A stretch of 34,968 bases of DNA from Fervidifonticultor_A octavus_A (GTDB lineage Bacteria; Sysuimicrobiota; Sysuimicrobiia; Sysuimicrobiales; Humicultoraceae), in assembly GCA_031459655.1 (NCBI GenBank), contig JAVKID010000016.1, positions 1 through 34,968 on the forward strand, given 5' to 3'. The notes below the pieces were generated by a model. It was not told the DNA's origin and searched no databases. It was given only the letters and a program-made list of their open reading frames with translations. The stretch's first letter is position 1. Every line of letters begins with the position of its first letter. The translations under genes and the position numbers were made by a program. Below are positions 17,698-25,577 of the stretch, piece after piece.

Positions 17698-18410
17698 GTG
17701 CTCACCTGGTCCGCCTCCGTGCGGGGGCTTCGGACCTGGGGCTGGTTCTTTCCCCACAGGCCCTCCGGCAGTTCGAGCGCTACCTTGAAGAGATCCGCCG
17801 GTGGAGTCGGCGGCTGAACCTCACAGCCGCGACAGACGACCACGAGATCATCTCGCGGCATTTTCTTGATTCGCTGGTTCCGCTCGGGGTGTTGCGCTTT
17901 CCGGATCGCTGCGATGTCGTCGACGTGGGCTCGGGCGCGGGCTTCCCAGGCGTTCCGATCAAGATCGCTCGTCCCGACCTCCATGTGACGCTCATCGAGG
18001 CTTCCAGGCGGCGCGTGGCGTTTCTCGAGCACGTGCGCAACATCCTGGTTCTGGACAATCTGCGTGTCGAGTGGGGCCGCGCGGAGGTCCTGGCGCGCCA
18101 GCGGGGATTCCGCGAGGCCTTCACGATCACCGTTGAGCGGGCCGTGGCCCGACTTGCCGTGTCGGTTGAACTGTGCCTTCCGCTCCTGCGGGTGGACGGG
18201 CAGGCGGTCCTGCTCAAGGGCCCGGCGGTTCTCGGTGAACTACGGGTGGCCGAACCGCTGATTGGCGTCCTTGGCGGGTCGGTTGAGAACGTCACCCGCC
18301 GCGTTCTTCCCGACGGCGAGCACGAGAGCGTCGTAGTGGTGCTGCGCAAGAGGACGCCCACGCCGGTTGGCTTCCCCAGAGCCGCGAAGCGGCTGGGCAG
18401 GCCGCCGTGA
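17694..18410 (+). CDS. rsmG: 16S rRNA (guanine-N7)-methyltransferase RsmG, apparent CTG start
   Basis: RsmG methylates G527 of 16S rRNA. The frame has the full family sequence: 'LGLVLSPQALRQFERYLEEI', 'LNLTAATDDHEIISRHFLDSL', the SAM-binding 'VVDVGSGAGFPGVPIKI' and 'VTLIEASRRRVAFLEHVR'. No ATG, GTG or TTG exists in frame before GTG 17889, which would cut off the conserved N terminus. CTG at 17694-17696 overlaps the khpB stop as CTGA, an exact analogue of the common ATGA coupling, and gives a 238-residue protein of normal length. A base deletion in the assembly near here is the alternative. Function is certain and the start is inferred. Confidence 0.88.
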   Translation: MSAHLVRLRAGASDLGLVLSPQALRQFERYLEEIRRWSRRLNLTAATDDHEIISRHFLDSLVPLGVLRFPDRCDVVDVGSGAGFPGVPIKIARPDLHVTLIEASRRRVAFLEHVRNILVLDNLRVEWGRAEVLARQRGFREAFTITVERAVARLAVSVELCLPLLRVDGQAVLLKGPAVLGELRVAEPLIGVLGGSVENVTRRVLPDGEHESVVVVLRKRTPTPVGFPRAAKRLGRPP

Positions 18411-18458
18411 GCGGGGGTCTCTGCCTGCCACGGGGCACGGCGGGAAGAATCCGGGTCT

Positions 18459-19259
18459 GTGCCGAATGATCCTCCGAGGAACGTGCGGCGCGTTGTTGCC
18501 ATTGCCAACCAGAAGGGCGGCGTGGGCAAATCCACGACCGCCGTCAATCTCGGCGCCTGCCTGGCGGCCGCCGGGTGCAGGACGCTGCTTGTCGATCTGG
18601 ATCCTCAGGCCAATTCGACCAGCGGCCTCGGCATCGATCGGGATCAGATCCGCAAGACGATGTACGACGTTCTGTTGAACGGGGTGGATCTGACCGAGAT
18701 CATCCTCCCGTCGCCGGTTCCAGACCTGGACGTAGCGCCCAGCACCGTGCACCTCGCCGGCGCCGAGGTGGAGCTGGCGGGCGTGGAGGGTGCCGAGGTC
18801 CGGCTCAGAGGGGCGCTGGAGCCCGTGGACTACCCCGATGTGCTGCTGGACTGCCCCCCCTCTCTGGGGCTGTTGACCGTCAACGCGCTGTCTGCGGCCA
18901 CTGAAGTGCTCATCCCGATCCAGTGCGAGTACTACGCCCTGGAGGGCCTCAAGCAGCTGCTCTATTCCATCGAACTTGTGCGCCGGCATGCGAATCCGTT
19001 GCTGGAGATAGGCGGTGTCTTGCTCACCATGTACGATTCGCGGACCAACCTTTCAGACCAGGTGGCGGCCGAGGTCCGTCGGTTCTTTGGGGACCGGGTC
19101 TACGACGCGGTGATTCCGCGAAGTGTGCGGCTGGCCGAGGCGCCCAGCCATGGGAAACCCATCACTCTCTACGACCCGACCTCGCGAGGCGCCCAGGCCT
19201 ACCACGCCCTAGCCCAGGAGGTGATCGCCCGTGGCCGACAGCCCTCTGCGGCCTCTTGA
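18459..19259 (+). CDS. parA: Chromosome-partitioning ATPase ParA/Soj
   Basis: ParA is a DNA-binding ATPase that works with ParB and parS in chromosome segregation and in regulating DnaA. The 266-residue protein has the deviant Walker A 'KGGVGKST' near residues 19-26, 'DLDPQAN' and Walker B 'DVLLDCPPSLGLLTVNAL'. It has the chromosomal Soj type without an N-terminal winged helix. GTG 18459 is the chosen start. GTG 18483 is a shorter alternative with AGGA too close for a good ribosome site. It lies 48 bases after rsmG and overlaps parB by 29. Confidence 0.96.
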   Translation: MPNDPPRNVRRVVAIANQKGGVGKSTTAVNLGACLAAAGCRTLLVDLDPQANSTSGLGIDRDQIRKTMYDVLLNGVDLTEIILPSPVPDLDVAPSTVHLAGAEVELAGVEGAEVRLRGALEPVDYPDVLLDCPPSLGLLTVNALSAATEVLIPIQCEYYALEGLKQLLYSIELVRRHANPLLEIGGVLLTMYDSRTNLSDQVAAEVRRFFGDRVYDAVIPRSVRLAEAPSHGKPITLYDPTSRGAQAYHALAQEVIARGRQPSAAS

Positions 19260-20157
19260 TGGGGAAGGTCAGCCAAGAGGATCGGGACAGCCCGGTGTGC
19301 GTCGTGCCCTTGGCCGGGGGCTCGGTGCGCTCATTCCCGGTGCCGATCTCGCGCGGCATCAGGGCGTTGTCGAGATCCCGGTGGATCGGATCCGACCCAA
19401 CGCCCTGCAGCCCCGCTTGGCATTTGGCAGCGAGCCTCTGTCGGAGCTGGAGGCCTCCATCCGCGAGCACGGGGTCCTCCAGCCCGTGTTGGTCCGGCCC
19501 GCTGGAGGTGAGTACGAGTTGGTGGCGGGTGAGCGCCGATGGAGAGCCGCCGCTGCCGCCGGCCTCAGGACCATCCCGGCCATGGTCCGCCACCTGGACG
19601 ACCGCAGCGCTCTTGAGGCCGCCCTGGTCGAAAATCTGCAGAGGGAAGACCTGGGTCCCCTGGAACGTGCGCGCGCCTACAGGCGATTGATCGAAGACTT
19701 CGGGATGAGCCAGGAAGACGTCGCCAGACGGGTCGGCCGGAGTCAACCTTCCGTGGCCAACACCCTCAGGTTGCTCTCGCTCCCTGGGGAGGTGCAGGCG
19801 TCTCTGGAGGCCGGCAGGATCAGCGAAGGGCACGCCAGGGCCTTGCTGACCGTTCAGGACCATGGGCGGATCCTGGAAGTGTGGAAGCAGGTGGAGACCA
19901 AGGGGCTGTCGGTCAGGGCGACAGAGGCGGCAGCGCGGCGTGCCTCTATTTCACGTGAAATACGACGGCGTCGGGACCGAGGCGTTAGCAGTCAAGTTCT
20001 TATTATTCAACAATCTCTTAAGGATAGATTCGGTACACCGATCAGGGTAGACGTAAAGCGAAATGGACGTGGAGAGATTCGTATTACTTTCTTCTCTATT
20101 CATGATCTTGAGCGTCTGGTGGATCTCCTGATGGGTCCCCGGGAAACACCGAGATGA
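19231..20157 (+). CDS. parB: Chromosome-partitioning protein ParB/Spo0J
   Basis: ParB is a CTPase clamp that loads at parS and spreads to organise the origin region. The 308-residue protein contains the N-terminal 'ALGRGLGALIP' ParA-contact region, the CTP-binding 'GERRWRAA' at 100-107 and the helix-turn-helix 'MSQEDVARRVGRSQPSVANTL'. The C-terminal dimerisation domain ends '...LERLVDLLMG'. A parS site lies inside the gene at 19947-19962. The last third (19981-20100) has only 48 G/C in 120 bases, yet encodes a normal ParB C terminus. The stop overlaps the next start as ATGA. Confidence 0.96.
   Translation: MADSPLRPLDGEGQPRGSGQPGVRRALGRGLGALIPGADLARHQGVVEIPVDRIRPNALQPRLAFGSEPLSELEASIREHGVLQPVLVRPAGGEYELVAGERRWRAAAAAGLRTIPAMVRHLDDRSALEAALVENLQREDLGPLERARAYRRLIEDFGMSQEDVARRVGRSQPSVANTLRLLSLPGEVQASLEAGRISEGHARALLTVQDHGRILEVWKQVETKGLSVRATEAAARRASISREIRRRRDRGVSSQVLIIQQSLKDRFGTPIRVDVKRNGRGEIRITFFSIHDLERLVDLLMGPRETPR
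19947..19962. promoter_or_regulatory. parS centromere site inside parB
   Basis: TATTTCACGTGAAATA is a perfect 16-base palindrome. It shares the core TTTCACGTGAAA with the Bacillus consensus TGTTTCACGTGAAACA and differs only at the symmetric positions 2 and 15. Bacillus also carries a parS inside its parB. The site encodes Ile-Ser-Arg-Glu-Ile of ParB. Confidence 0.85.
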
Positions 20158-20759
20158 CGGATCCCGCTGTTACCCTGCCATCCCGCGAGGCTGCCTGGGC
20201 CCTCCTCTGCGAGTGGACTCCCAACGCCAACCTCCGCAAGCACATGCTGGCGGTGGAAGCAGCCATGCGCAGTTACGCCCGGCGGTTTGGCGAGGACGAG
20301 CACCTGTGGGGGCTGGTCGGGTTGCTCCATGACCTGGACTATGAGCGCTATCCCTCTCAGGAGGCAGGGCACCCCTTTCGCGGGGTCGCGCACCTTCGGT
20401 CGCTCGGCTATCCCGAGGTGGTCTGCCGGGCGATCCTCTCGCACGCCGATTATTCCGGCGTCCCCAGACAGTCCAGGATGGAGCACGCCCTGCATGCCTG
20501 CGACGAACTGACCGGGTTCATCGTCGCTGTAGCGCTCGTGCGGCCTTCCCGAAGCCTGCACGAGGTCGATCCGCCGGCGGTGCGCCGCAAGATGAAGGAC
20601 AAGGCATTCGCCCGCGCGGTGAACCGCGACGAACTCGTGCGCGCCGCCGAGTCGCTGGGCGTGCCCTTCGACGAGCACGTGGCGGTCGTCGTTGAGGCGA
20701 TGCGAGGGATCGCCGACGAACTGGGTCTGGGCGGCAGGCCTGGGGAGCCGGGCGCCTGA
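20154..20759 (+). CDS. HD-domain phosphohydrolase-like protein
   Basis: This 201-residue protein has a compact HD domain. The ligands are His30 (in 'RKHMLAVE'), His59-Asp60 ('LLHDLDYE'), His97 ('ILSHADY') and Asp117 ('ACDELTG'). Additional histidines at 73 and 80 fit the common small HD family that acts on nucleotides or phosphoesters. The substrate is unknown. It starts at the ATGA overlap with parB, so the two are translated together. Confidence 0.85.
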   Translation: MTDPAVTLPSREAAWALLCEWTPNANLRKHMLAVEAAMRSYARRFGEDEHLWGLVGLLHDLDYERYPSQEAGHPFRGVAHLRSLGYPEVVCRAILSHADYSGVPRQSRMEHALHACDELTGFIVAVALVRPSRSLHEVDPPAVRRKMKDKAFARAVNRDELVRAAESLGVPFDEHVAVVVEAMRGIADELGLGGRPGEPGA

Positions 20760-20796
20760 GCGACGGCGGCGCACAGAGCCGGCCGGGGCAGTCGGG

Positions 20797-21513
20797 ATGC
20801 AGGGGACCATTGTCAACACCGTGGCCGTGCTCGCCGGGGGATCCGTCGGTCTGCTGCTGCGGCGGCGTATTCCGGATCGGATGCGCGAGACCGTCATGAT
20901 GGGCATCGGACTGGCCACGCTGCTCATCGGGATGCAGATGGCCCTGCAGACACAGAACGTCCTGGGCGTGATCGTGAGTCTGGCCGCGGGCGGCGTGATC
21001 GGCGAAGCCCTCCACCTTGAGGACGGCATTGAGATCCTCAGCCGCTGGGCCGAGCGACACGTGGGGGGAGCGGGCGAGACGCAGACGAGCGCGACGGCCT
21101 TCGTGACGAGCAGCCTGCTGTTCTGCGTTGGGCCGATGACCGTGCTGGGGGCGATTCAGGACGGGCTGGGGCAGCCTCCTGTGCTGCTCTATACGAAATC
21201 GATGCTGGACGGCATCTCGGCAGTCGCCATCGGGGCGGCGTTGGGGGCGGGGGTGCTCCTGTCTGCCGTCACGGTGTTCGTCTATCAGGGCGCGATCACC
21301 CTGGCCGCCGGCGCGCTGCAGGGCGCGCTGTCACCCGCCATGACGCGGGAACTCACGGCGACCGGCGGCGTGCTGATCGTCGGGTTGGGCCTGGGTATCC
21401 TGCAGATCCGGCGGATCCGCGTGGGCAATCTGGTACCGGCCCTGGCGGTGACCGTGGTGCTCGAGGGGGTCGCGCCGTGGGTCTCCCACCTCGCGCGGGC
21501 ATTGGGGTGGTGA
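20797..21513 (+). CDS. DUF554 family membrane protein
   Basis: This 238-residue integral membrane protein begins 'MQGTIVNTVAVLAGGSVGLLL', the typical DUF554 N terminus, and has six or so hydrophobic spans. A central Gly-rich stretch ('AAGGVIGEALHLEDG') and the C-terminal 'NLVPALAVTVVLEG' also fit. An upstream in-frame start at 20692 lies inside the HD gene and adds residues unlike the family. The function is unknown, and transport has been suggested for relatives. Confidence 0.85.
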   Translation: MQGTIVNTVAVLAGGSVGLLLRRRIPDRMRETVMMGIGLATLLIGMQMALQTQNVLGVIVSLAAGGVIGEALHLEDGIEILSRWAERHVGGAGETQTSATAFVTSSLLFCVGPMTVLGAIQDGLGQPPVLLYTKSMLDGISAVAIGAALGAGVLLSAVTVFVYQGAITLAAGALQGALSPAMTRELTATGGVLIVGLGLGILQIRRIRVGNLVPALAVTVVLEGVAPWVSHLARALGW

Positions 21514-21521
21514 GGACAGGA

Positions 21522-21545
21522 GTCTTCCGCGCGATCGTGGAAGAC
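21522..21545. repeat. Inverted repeat between DUF554 and DUF4446 genes
   Basis: Arms GTCTTCCGCG (21522-21531) and CGTGGAAGAC (21536-21545) form a 10-base-pair stem with one G-U pair and a CGAT loop. No T-run follows, so it is not a clear terminator. It may be an RNA structure or a protein-binding palindrome. Confidence 0.5.
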
Positions 21546-21576
21546 AAATCCTTGGTCCCGGAGGCGAGAGTAGGCG

Positions 21577-22044
21577 ATGCCCGCAGGTCTTGATCCCCTC
21601 ACCCCGCTGATTCCGTACGTCCTGCTCCTCAACGTGGCGCTGGCGGCTCTGGTGGTCGTCCTCGTCTTGCGTCTGCGCACGGTGGCGCGGCGGATGGCCT
21701 CCGCCGGCGCCGACCCCACGGTCATGGAGCGCCTGGAGTCCGTCGGGCGGGAACTGGCTGTGGTGTCCCGGCGGCTCGACCATCTTGCCGGTCGGACGGA
21801 GAAACTCGCCGAGCAGGCGGCGCGCGCCCTGCAGCGCGTGGGCCTCGTCCGCTACGACGCCTTCAAGGATATGGGCGGCCATCTGAGCTTCACCGTCGCG
21901 CTGTTGGACGCTCGGCGGGACGGCATCGTTCTCAGCGTCCTGAACGACCGCGACGGAGCCCGGGCTTACGCAAAGCCAGTGAGGGCAGGCCGCTCGACGT
22001 TTGCGCTGTCGGAAGAGGAGCAGCGCGCCATCGCGGAGGCGTGA
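21577..22044 (+). CDS. DUF4446 family protein
   Basis: This 155-residue protein has an N-terminal membrane segment (about residues 10-32) and a coiled-coil-like stretch (about 45-88). The DUF4446 core follows: 'VGLVRYDAFKDMGGHLSFTVALLD', 'DGIVLSVLNDRDGARAYAKPV' and 'STFALSEEEQRAIAEA'. This family is commonly encoded just downstream of parB in Bacillota, as here. No biochemical role is established. The strong neighbourhood conservation suggests a link with chromosome segregation or the cell envelope. Confidence 0.9.
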   Translation: MPAGLDPLTPLIPYVLLLNVALAALVVVLVLRLRTVARRMASAGADPTVMERLESVGRELAVVSRRLDHLAGRTEKLAEQAARALQRVGLVRYDAFKDMGGHLSFTVALLDARRDGIVLSVLNDRDGARAYAKPVRAGRSTFALSEEEQRAIAEA

Positions 22045-22057
22045 GGACGGCGCGGCG

Positions 22058-22699
22058 ATGGTGTTCAGAGACCGGCGTGATGCAGGCCGTCAACTGGCCG
22101 CCGCCCTGGCGCACCTGCGCGACCGCCGTCCCTACGTGCTGGCGGTCCCCCGCGGCGGCGTGGTGATCGGTCGCGAGGTGGCCGATTCCCTCGGGGCGCC
22201 CATTGACGTCATCGTCCCCCGCAAGCTGCGCGCCCCCTTCAACCCTGAGTTGGCCATCGGCGCGGTCGCGGAGGGTGGCGCGGTGTTCGTCGATGAGGAG
22301 ATTGCCCACGGCGTCCCTCAGGCCTATCTGGACCAGGAGATCCAGGCGCAGCGCGCTGAGATCGCCCGGCGGATCCAGGTCTACCGGGACGGCCGGCCGC
22401 TGCCGTCGATGGCCGGTTACACCGCCATCGTCACCGACGACGGGATCGCGACCGGGGCGACCATGGTCGCCGCGCTGCGCGCCGCGCGGGCCCTGGAGCC
22501 CTCGCACCTGGTGGTGGCCGTTCCCGTGGCGCCTCCCGAGGGTGTGGGGCGGCTGGCCCGCGAAGCGGACGAGGTGGTCTGCCTGGCCACTCCGTCCCTG
22601 TTCCATGCGGTCGGGCAGTTCTACGAGGACTTCCGGCAGATCGAGGACGACGAAGTGACCGGCCTGCTGGCCGCCCGGAGCCGGTCGGGGGAGGGTTGA
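22058..22699 (+). CDS. Phosphoribosyltransferase-domain protein
   Basis: This 213-residue type I phosphoribosyltransferase fold has the N-terminal 'RPYVLAVPRGGVVIGREVAD', a 'DVIVPRKLRAPFNPELAIGAV' stretch and the PRPP loop 'IVTDDGIATGATM' near residues 123-135. This uncharacterised group is often found with dienelactone hydrolases and has no assigned substrate. The ATG at 22058 gives the family N terminus. The longer frame from 22001 lies inside the previous gene. Its TGA overlaps the gcvT ATG (TGATG). Confidence 0.88.
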   Translation: MVFRDRRDAGRQLAAALAHLRDRRPYVLAVPRGGVVIGREVADSLGAPIDVIVPRKLRAPFNPELAIGAVAEGGAVFVDEEIAHGVPQAYLDQEIQAQRAEIARRIQVYRDGRPLPSMAGYTAIVTDDGIATGATMVAALRAARALEPSHLVVAVPVAPPEGVGRLAREADEVVCLATPSLFHAVGQFYEDFRQIEDDEVTGLLAARSRSGEG

Positions 22700-23817
22700 T
22701 GGAAGGCGAGCCGACCCTGCGTCGCACCCCGCTCTACGACGCCCACCGCGCTGCGGGCGGTCGCATGGTGGCGTTTGCCGGGTGGCTGTTGCCGGTGCAG
22801 TACACCGGGATCACCGAAGAACACCAGGCCGTGCGGACCCATGCCGGCCTGTTCGACGTTTCGCACATGGGCGAGATCCGTATCGACGGCCCGCAGGCAC
22901 TGTCGGCCGTCCAGCGCCTGATCACCAACGATGCAGCGCGTCTCACCGTGGGATCGGGGCTGTACTCGCCCATGTGCCTGCCATCGGGAGGCATTGTGGA
23001 CGACCTCACGGTGTTCCGGGTCGACGAGCAGGTCTACCTCCTGGTGGTGAACGCGGCCACCTGTGCCAAAGACCTGGCATGGATCCGCGAACACGCCGGG
23101 ACGGCGGCCGTTCGCGACGTGTCGGAGGAGGTCGCCCTGCTGGCGCTGCAGGGGCCTCGGGCTGAAGCGGTCCTGGCCGATGCGAGCGGCCACCGGTTTG
23201 ATCGTCTGCTGGCGTTTCACATGGCCTTCGACGTCCCGCTGGCCGGTGTACGCACGACGGTGTCCCGCACCGGCTACACGGGGGAAGACGGGTTCGAGAT
23301 CGCGTGCGCCTGGGAGGAGGCGCTGCGGGTCTGGGCGGCCCTGTTGGAGGCCGGGCGCCCGCACGGCGTGGTGCCGGCCGGACTGGGTGCGCGGGATACG
23401 CTGCGGCTCGAAGCCGGGTTCATGCTCTACGGGCAGGACATCGACGAAACCACGTCGCCCCTGGAGGCTCGGCTGGGGTGGACGGTGAAGTTCGATAAGG
23501 GGGACTTCATCGGTCGCGAGGCGCTGGTCCGGCAGCGGGCCGAGGGCCCGAAGCGGCGGCTGGTGGGTTTCGACGTGGCGGACCGGACGATTCCCCGCCA
23601 CGGGTGCGCTATCTGGAGCGGGGCGCGGCGGATCGGCGAGGTGACCAGCGGCACGTTCGCTCCGACGTTGCGCCGGCCGATCGGCATGGGCTACGTCTCT
23701 GTGGAAACGGCCGCAGCGGGGACGCGTATCGAGATCGACGTCCGGGGGAAGAGGGCGCAGGCCCAGGTGGTGCGACTCCCGTTCTACCAACGCGCCCGGT
23801 CGGGGGCAGCGAGGTGA
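22699..23817 (+). CDS. gcvT: Aminomethyltransferase (glycine cleavage T protein)
   Basis: GcvT releases ammonia from the aminomethyl group on lipoyl-GcvH and passes the carbon to tetrahydrofolate. The 372-residue protein has 'TPLYDAHRAAGGRMVAFAGWLLPVQY', 'HAGLFDVSHMGEIRI', the folate-site 'SRTGYTGEDGFEI' and 'LRLEAGFMLYGQDID'. C-terminal 'IGRVTSGTFAPTLRRPIGMGYV'-like sequence follows (here Gly-Glu-Val). The start overlaps the previous stop by one base. gcvH follows after 3 bases. Confidence 0.97.
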   Translation: MEGEPTLRRTPLYDAHRAAGGRMVAFAGWLLPVQYTGITEEHQAVRTHAGLFDVSHMGEIRIDGPQALSAVQRLITNDAARLTVGSGLYSPMCLPSGGIVDDLTVFRVDEQVYLLVVNAATCAKDLAWIREHAGTAAVRDVSEEVALLALQGPRAEAVLADASGHRFDRLLAFHMAFDVPLAGVRTTVSRTGYTGEDGFEIACAWEEALRVWAALLEAGRPHGVVPAGLGARDTLRLEAGFMLYGQDIDETTSPLEARLGWTVKFDKGDFIGREALVRQRAEGPKRRLVGFDVADRTIPRHGCAIWSGARRIGEVTSGTFAPTLRRPIGMGYVSVETAAAGTRIEIDVRGKRAQAQVVRLPFYQRARSGAAR

Positions 23818-23820
23818 GGC

Positions 23821-24207
23821 ATGTATCCGGATGACCGGCGGTACACGCGCGAGCACGAGTGGGCCAAGCGGGAGGACGGCCGCGTCCGCATCGGCGTGAC
23901 CGCGTTCGCCGCCGAGCGGCTCAGCGATGTGGTGTTCATTGAACTGCCGAAGGTCGGGACAGAGGTGCGGGCTGCGGAGCCCTTCGGCGTCGTGGAATCG
24001 GTGAAGGCCGCCAGCGACCTGTACGCGCCGGTCTCGGGACGGGTGGTCGATGTGAACCAGGCGTTGATCGACAACCCGGAGCTCATCAACCAGGATCCCT
24101 ACGGCGCCGCGTGGATGATCGTGATCGAACCCACCGCCGGCGCCGACTGGGACCAGCTCCTGGATGCCGACGCGTATGCGCGCCTGGTGGGATCGGAGGC
24201 CGAATGA
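23821..24207 (+). CDS. gcvH: Glycine cleavage H protein
   Basis: GcvH is the 128-residue lipoyl carrier that shuttles intermediates between P, T and L proteins. It has the N-terminal 'DDRRYTREHEWAKRED' and the lipoylation site Lys62 in 'VVESVKAASDLYAPVSGRV'. The C-terminal 'PYGAAWMIVIEP' is also typical. The stop overlaps the gcvPA start (ATGA). Confidence 0.97.
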   Translation: MYPDDRRYTREHEWAKREDGRVRIGVTAFAAERLSDVVFIELPKVGTEVRAAEPFGVVESVKAASDLYAPVSGRVVDVNQALIDNPELINQDPYGAAWMIVIEPTAGADWDQLLDADAYARLVGSEAE

Positions 24208-25577
24208 ACGAAGCCGTCGCGTGGCGTCCCCATAAGTACCTGCCGATGACGGCCGAGGACCGCGCAGAAATGCTGCGCGTCGTCGGTCGGGCGTCCATTG
24301 AGGAACTGTTCGAGGACATCCCGATCGAGGTCCGCCTGCGGCGGCCGCTGGCGCTGCCACCCGCGCTCTCCGACGCCGACCTGCTGGCCCACCTGCGCGG
24401 CCTCGCCGAGCGCAACGGCGACGCCGACCGACTGGTCTGCTTCCTGGGCGGGGGGGCCTACGACCACGTCATCCCCAGCGTGGTCTGGCACCTGGCCGGC
24501 CGCGCGGAGTTCTACACCGCCTACACCCCCTACCAGGCGGAGGTCATGCAGGGTGAACTGCAGGCCGCCTACGAGTACCAGACGATGATGTGCGAACTGA
24601 CCGGCATGGATGTGGCCAACGCCTCGATGTACGATGGCGCCAGCGCGGTCGGTGAAGCCGCGGTGATGGCCCGCGACCTGACCCGGCGCGACGAGATCGT
24701 CGTCTCGTCAGCGGTCCACCCGTACTATCGGGAAACCCTGCGGACCTACACGCGACACCTGGACATCGAGGTCCGGACGATCCCGCACCGTCACGGCCTG
24801 ACGCCGGCTGCCCAGGTGGCTGAGACGATCGGCCCGCGCACCGCCGCGGTGATCGTCCAGTCGCCCAACGTGTTCGGGTGTGTGGAAGACGGCCCCGGCC
24901 TGGCGGCGGCGGCCCACGAGGCCGGCGCGCTGTTCGTGGCGGCAGTGGCCGAGCCGATCAGCCTGGGCCTGCTAGTCCCGCCGGGCGCCTACGGCGCCGA
25001 CATCGTTGCCGGCGAAGGGCAGCCGCTGGGTAATCCCCTCAACTTCGGGGGGCCCTACCTGGGCATGCTGGCCACGCGGGACCAGTTCGTGCGCCGGATG
25101 CCGGGACGCCTGGTCGGCATGACGACCGACCACAGCGGCCGCCGCGGGTTCGTGCTCACCCTGCAGACCCGCGAGCAACACATCCGGCGGGAGAAGGCGA
25201 CCAGCAACATCTGCACCAACGAGGCCCTCAACGCGCTGGCCGCGGCGGTCTACATGGCGGCGCTGGGACCGCAGGGCATCCGTCGGGTGGCCGAGGTGAA
25301 CGCCCGGCGCGCGCACTATGCGAAGACGCGGCTGTGCGCGGTTCCGGGCGTCCGCCCGGCGTTTGCGGCACCGGTTTTCAACGAGTTCGTCCTGCGGACG
25401 CCCGTCCCCCCAGAGGACCTCAACGCGCGCCTCCTCGACCGCGGCATCCTGGGCGGTCTGGCGCTGGGCCGGTGGTACCCCGACCTGGCCGACGGCTGGC
25501 TGGTGTGTGTGACCGAGGCACGCAGCCGCGCCCAGATCGACGCCCTGGCCGACGCGGTGGCGGAGGTCGTCCGGTGA
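24204..25577 (+). CDS. gcvPA: Glycine dehydrogenase (decarboxylating) subunit 1
   Basis: This is the N-terminal half of a split P protein, the PLP enzyme that decarboxylates glycine onto GcvH. The 457-residue protein has 'YLPMTAEDRAEML', 'FLGGGAYDHVIPSVV', 'FYTAYTPYQAEVMQGELQAAYEYQTMM' and 'SNICTNEALNALAAAVYM', all typical of GcvPA. The ATG at 24204 gives the conserved start 'HKYLPMT' near residue 10. A longer GTG frame from 24111 lies inside gcvH. The split A/B form is the one used by Bacillota, Thermus and archaea. It ends in a GTGA overlap with gcvPB. Confidence 0.96.
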   Translation: MNEAVAWRPHKYLPMTAEDRAEMLRVVGRASIEELFEDIPIEVRLRRPLALPPALSDADLLAHLRGLAERNGDADRLVCFLGGGAYDHVIPSVVWHLAGRAEFYTAYTPYQAEVMQGELQAAYEYQTMMCELTGMDVANASMYDGASAVGEAAVMARDLTRRDEIVVSSAVHPYYRETLRTYTRHLDIEVRTIPHRHGLTPAAQVAETIGPRTAAVIVQSPNVFGCVEDGPGLAAAAHEAGALFVAAVAEPISLGLLVPPGAYGADIVAGEGQPLGNPLNFGGPYLGMLATRDQFVRRMPGRLVGMTTDHSGRRGFVLTLQTREQHIRREKATSNICTNEALNALAAAVYMAALGPQGIRRVAEVNARRAHYAKTRLCAVPGVRPAFAAPVFNEFVLRTPVPPEDLNARLLDRGILGGLALGRWYPDLADGWLVCVTEARSRAQIDALADAVAEVVR

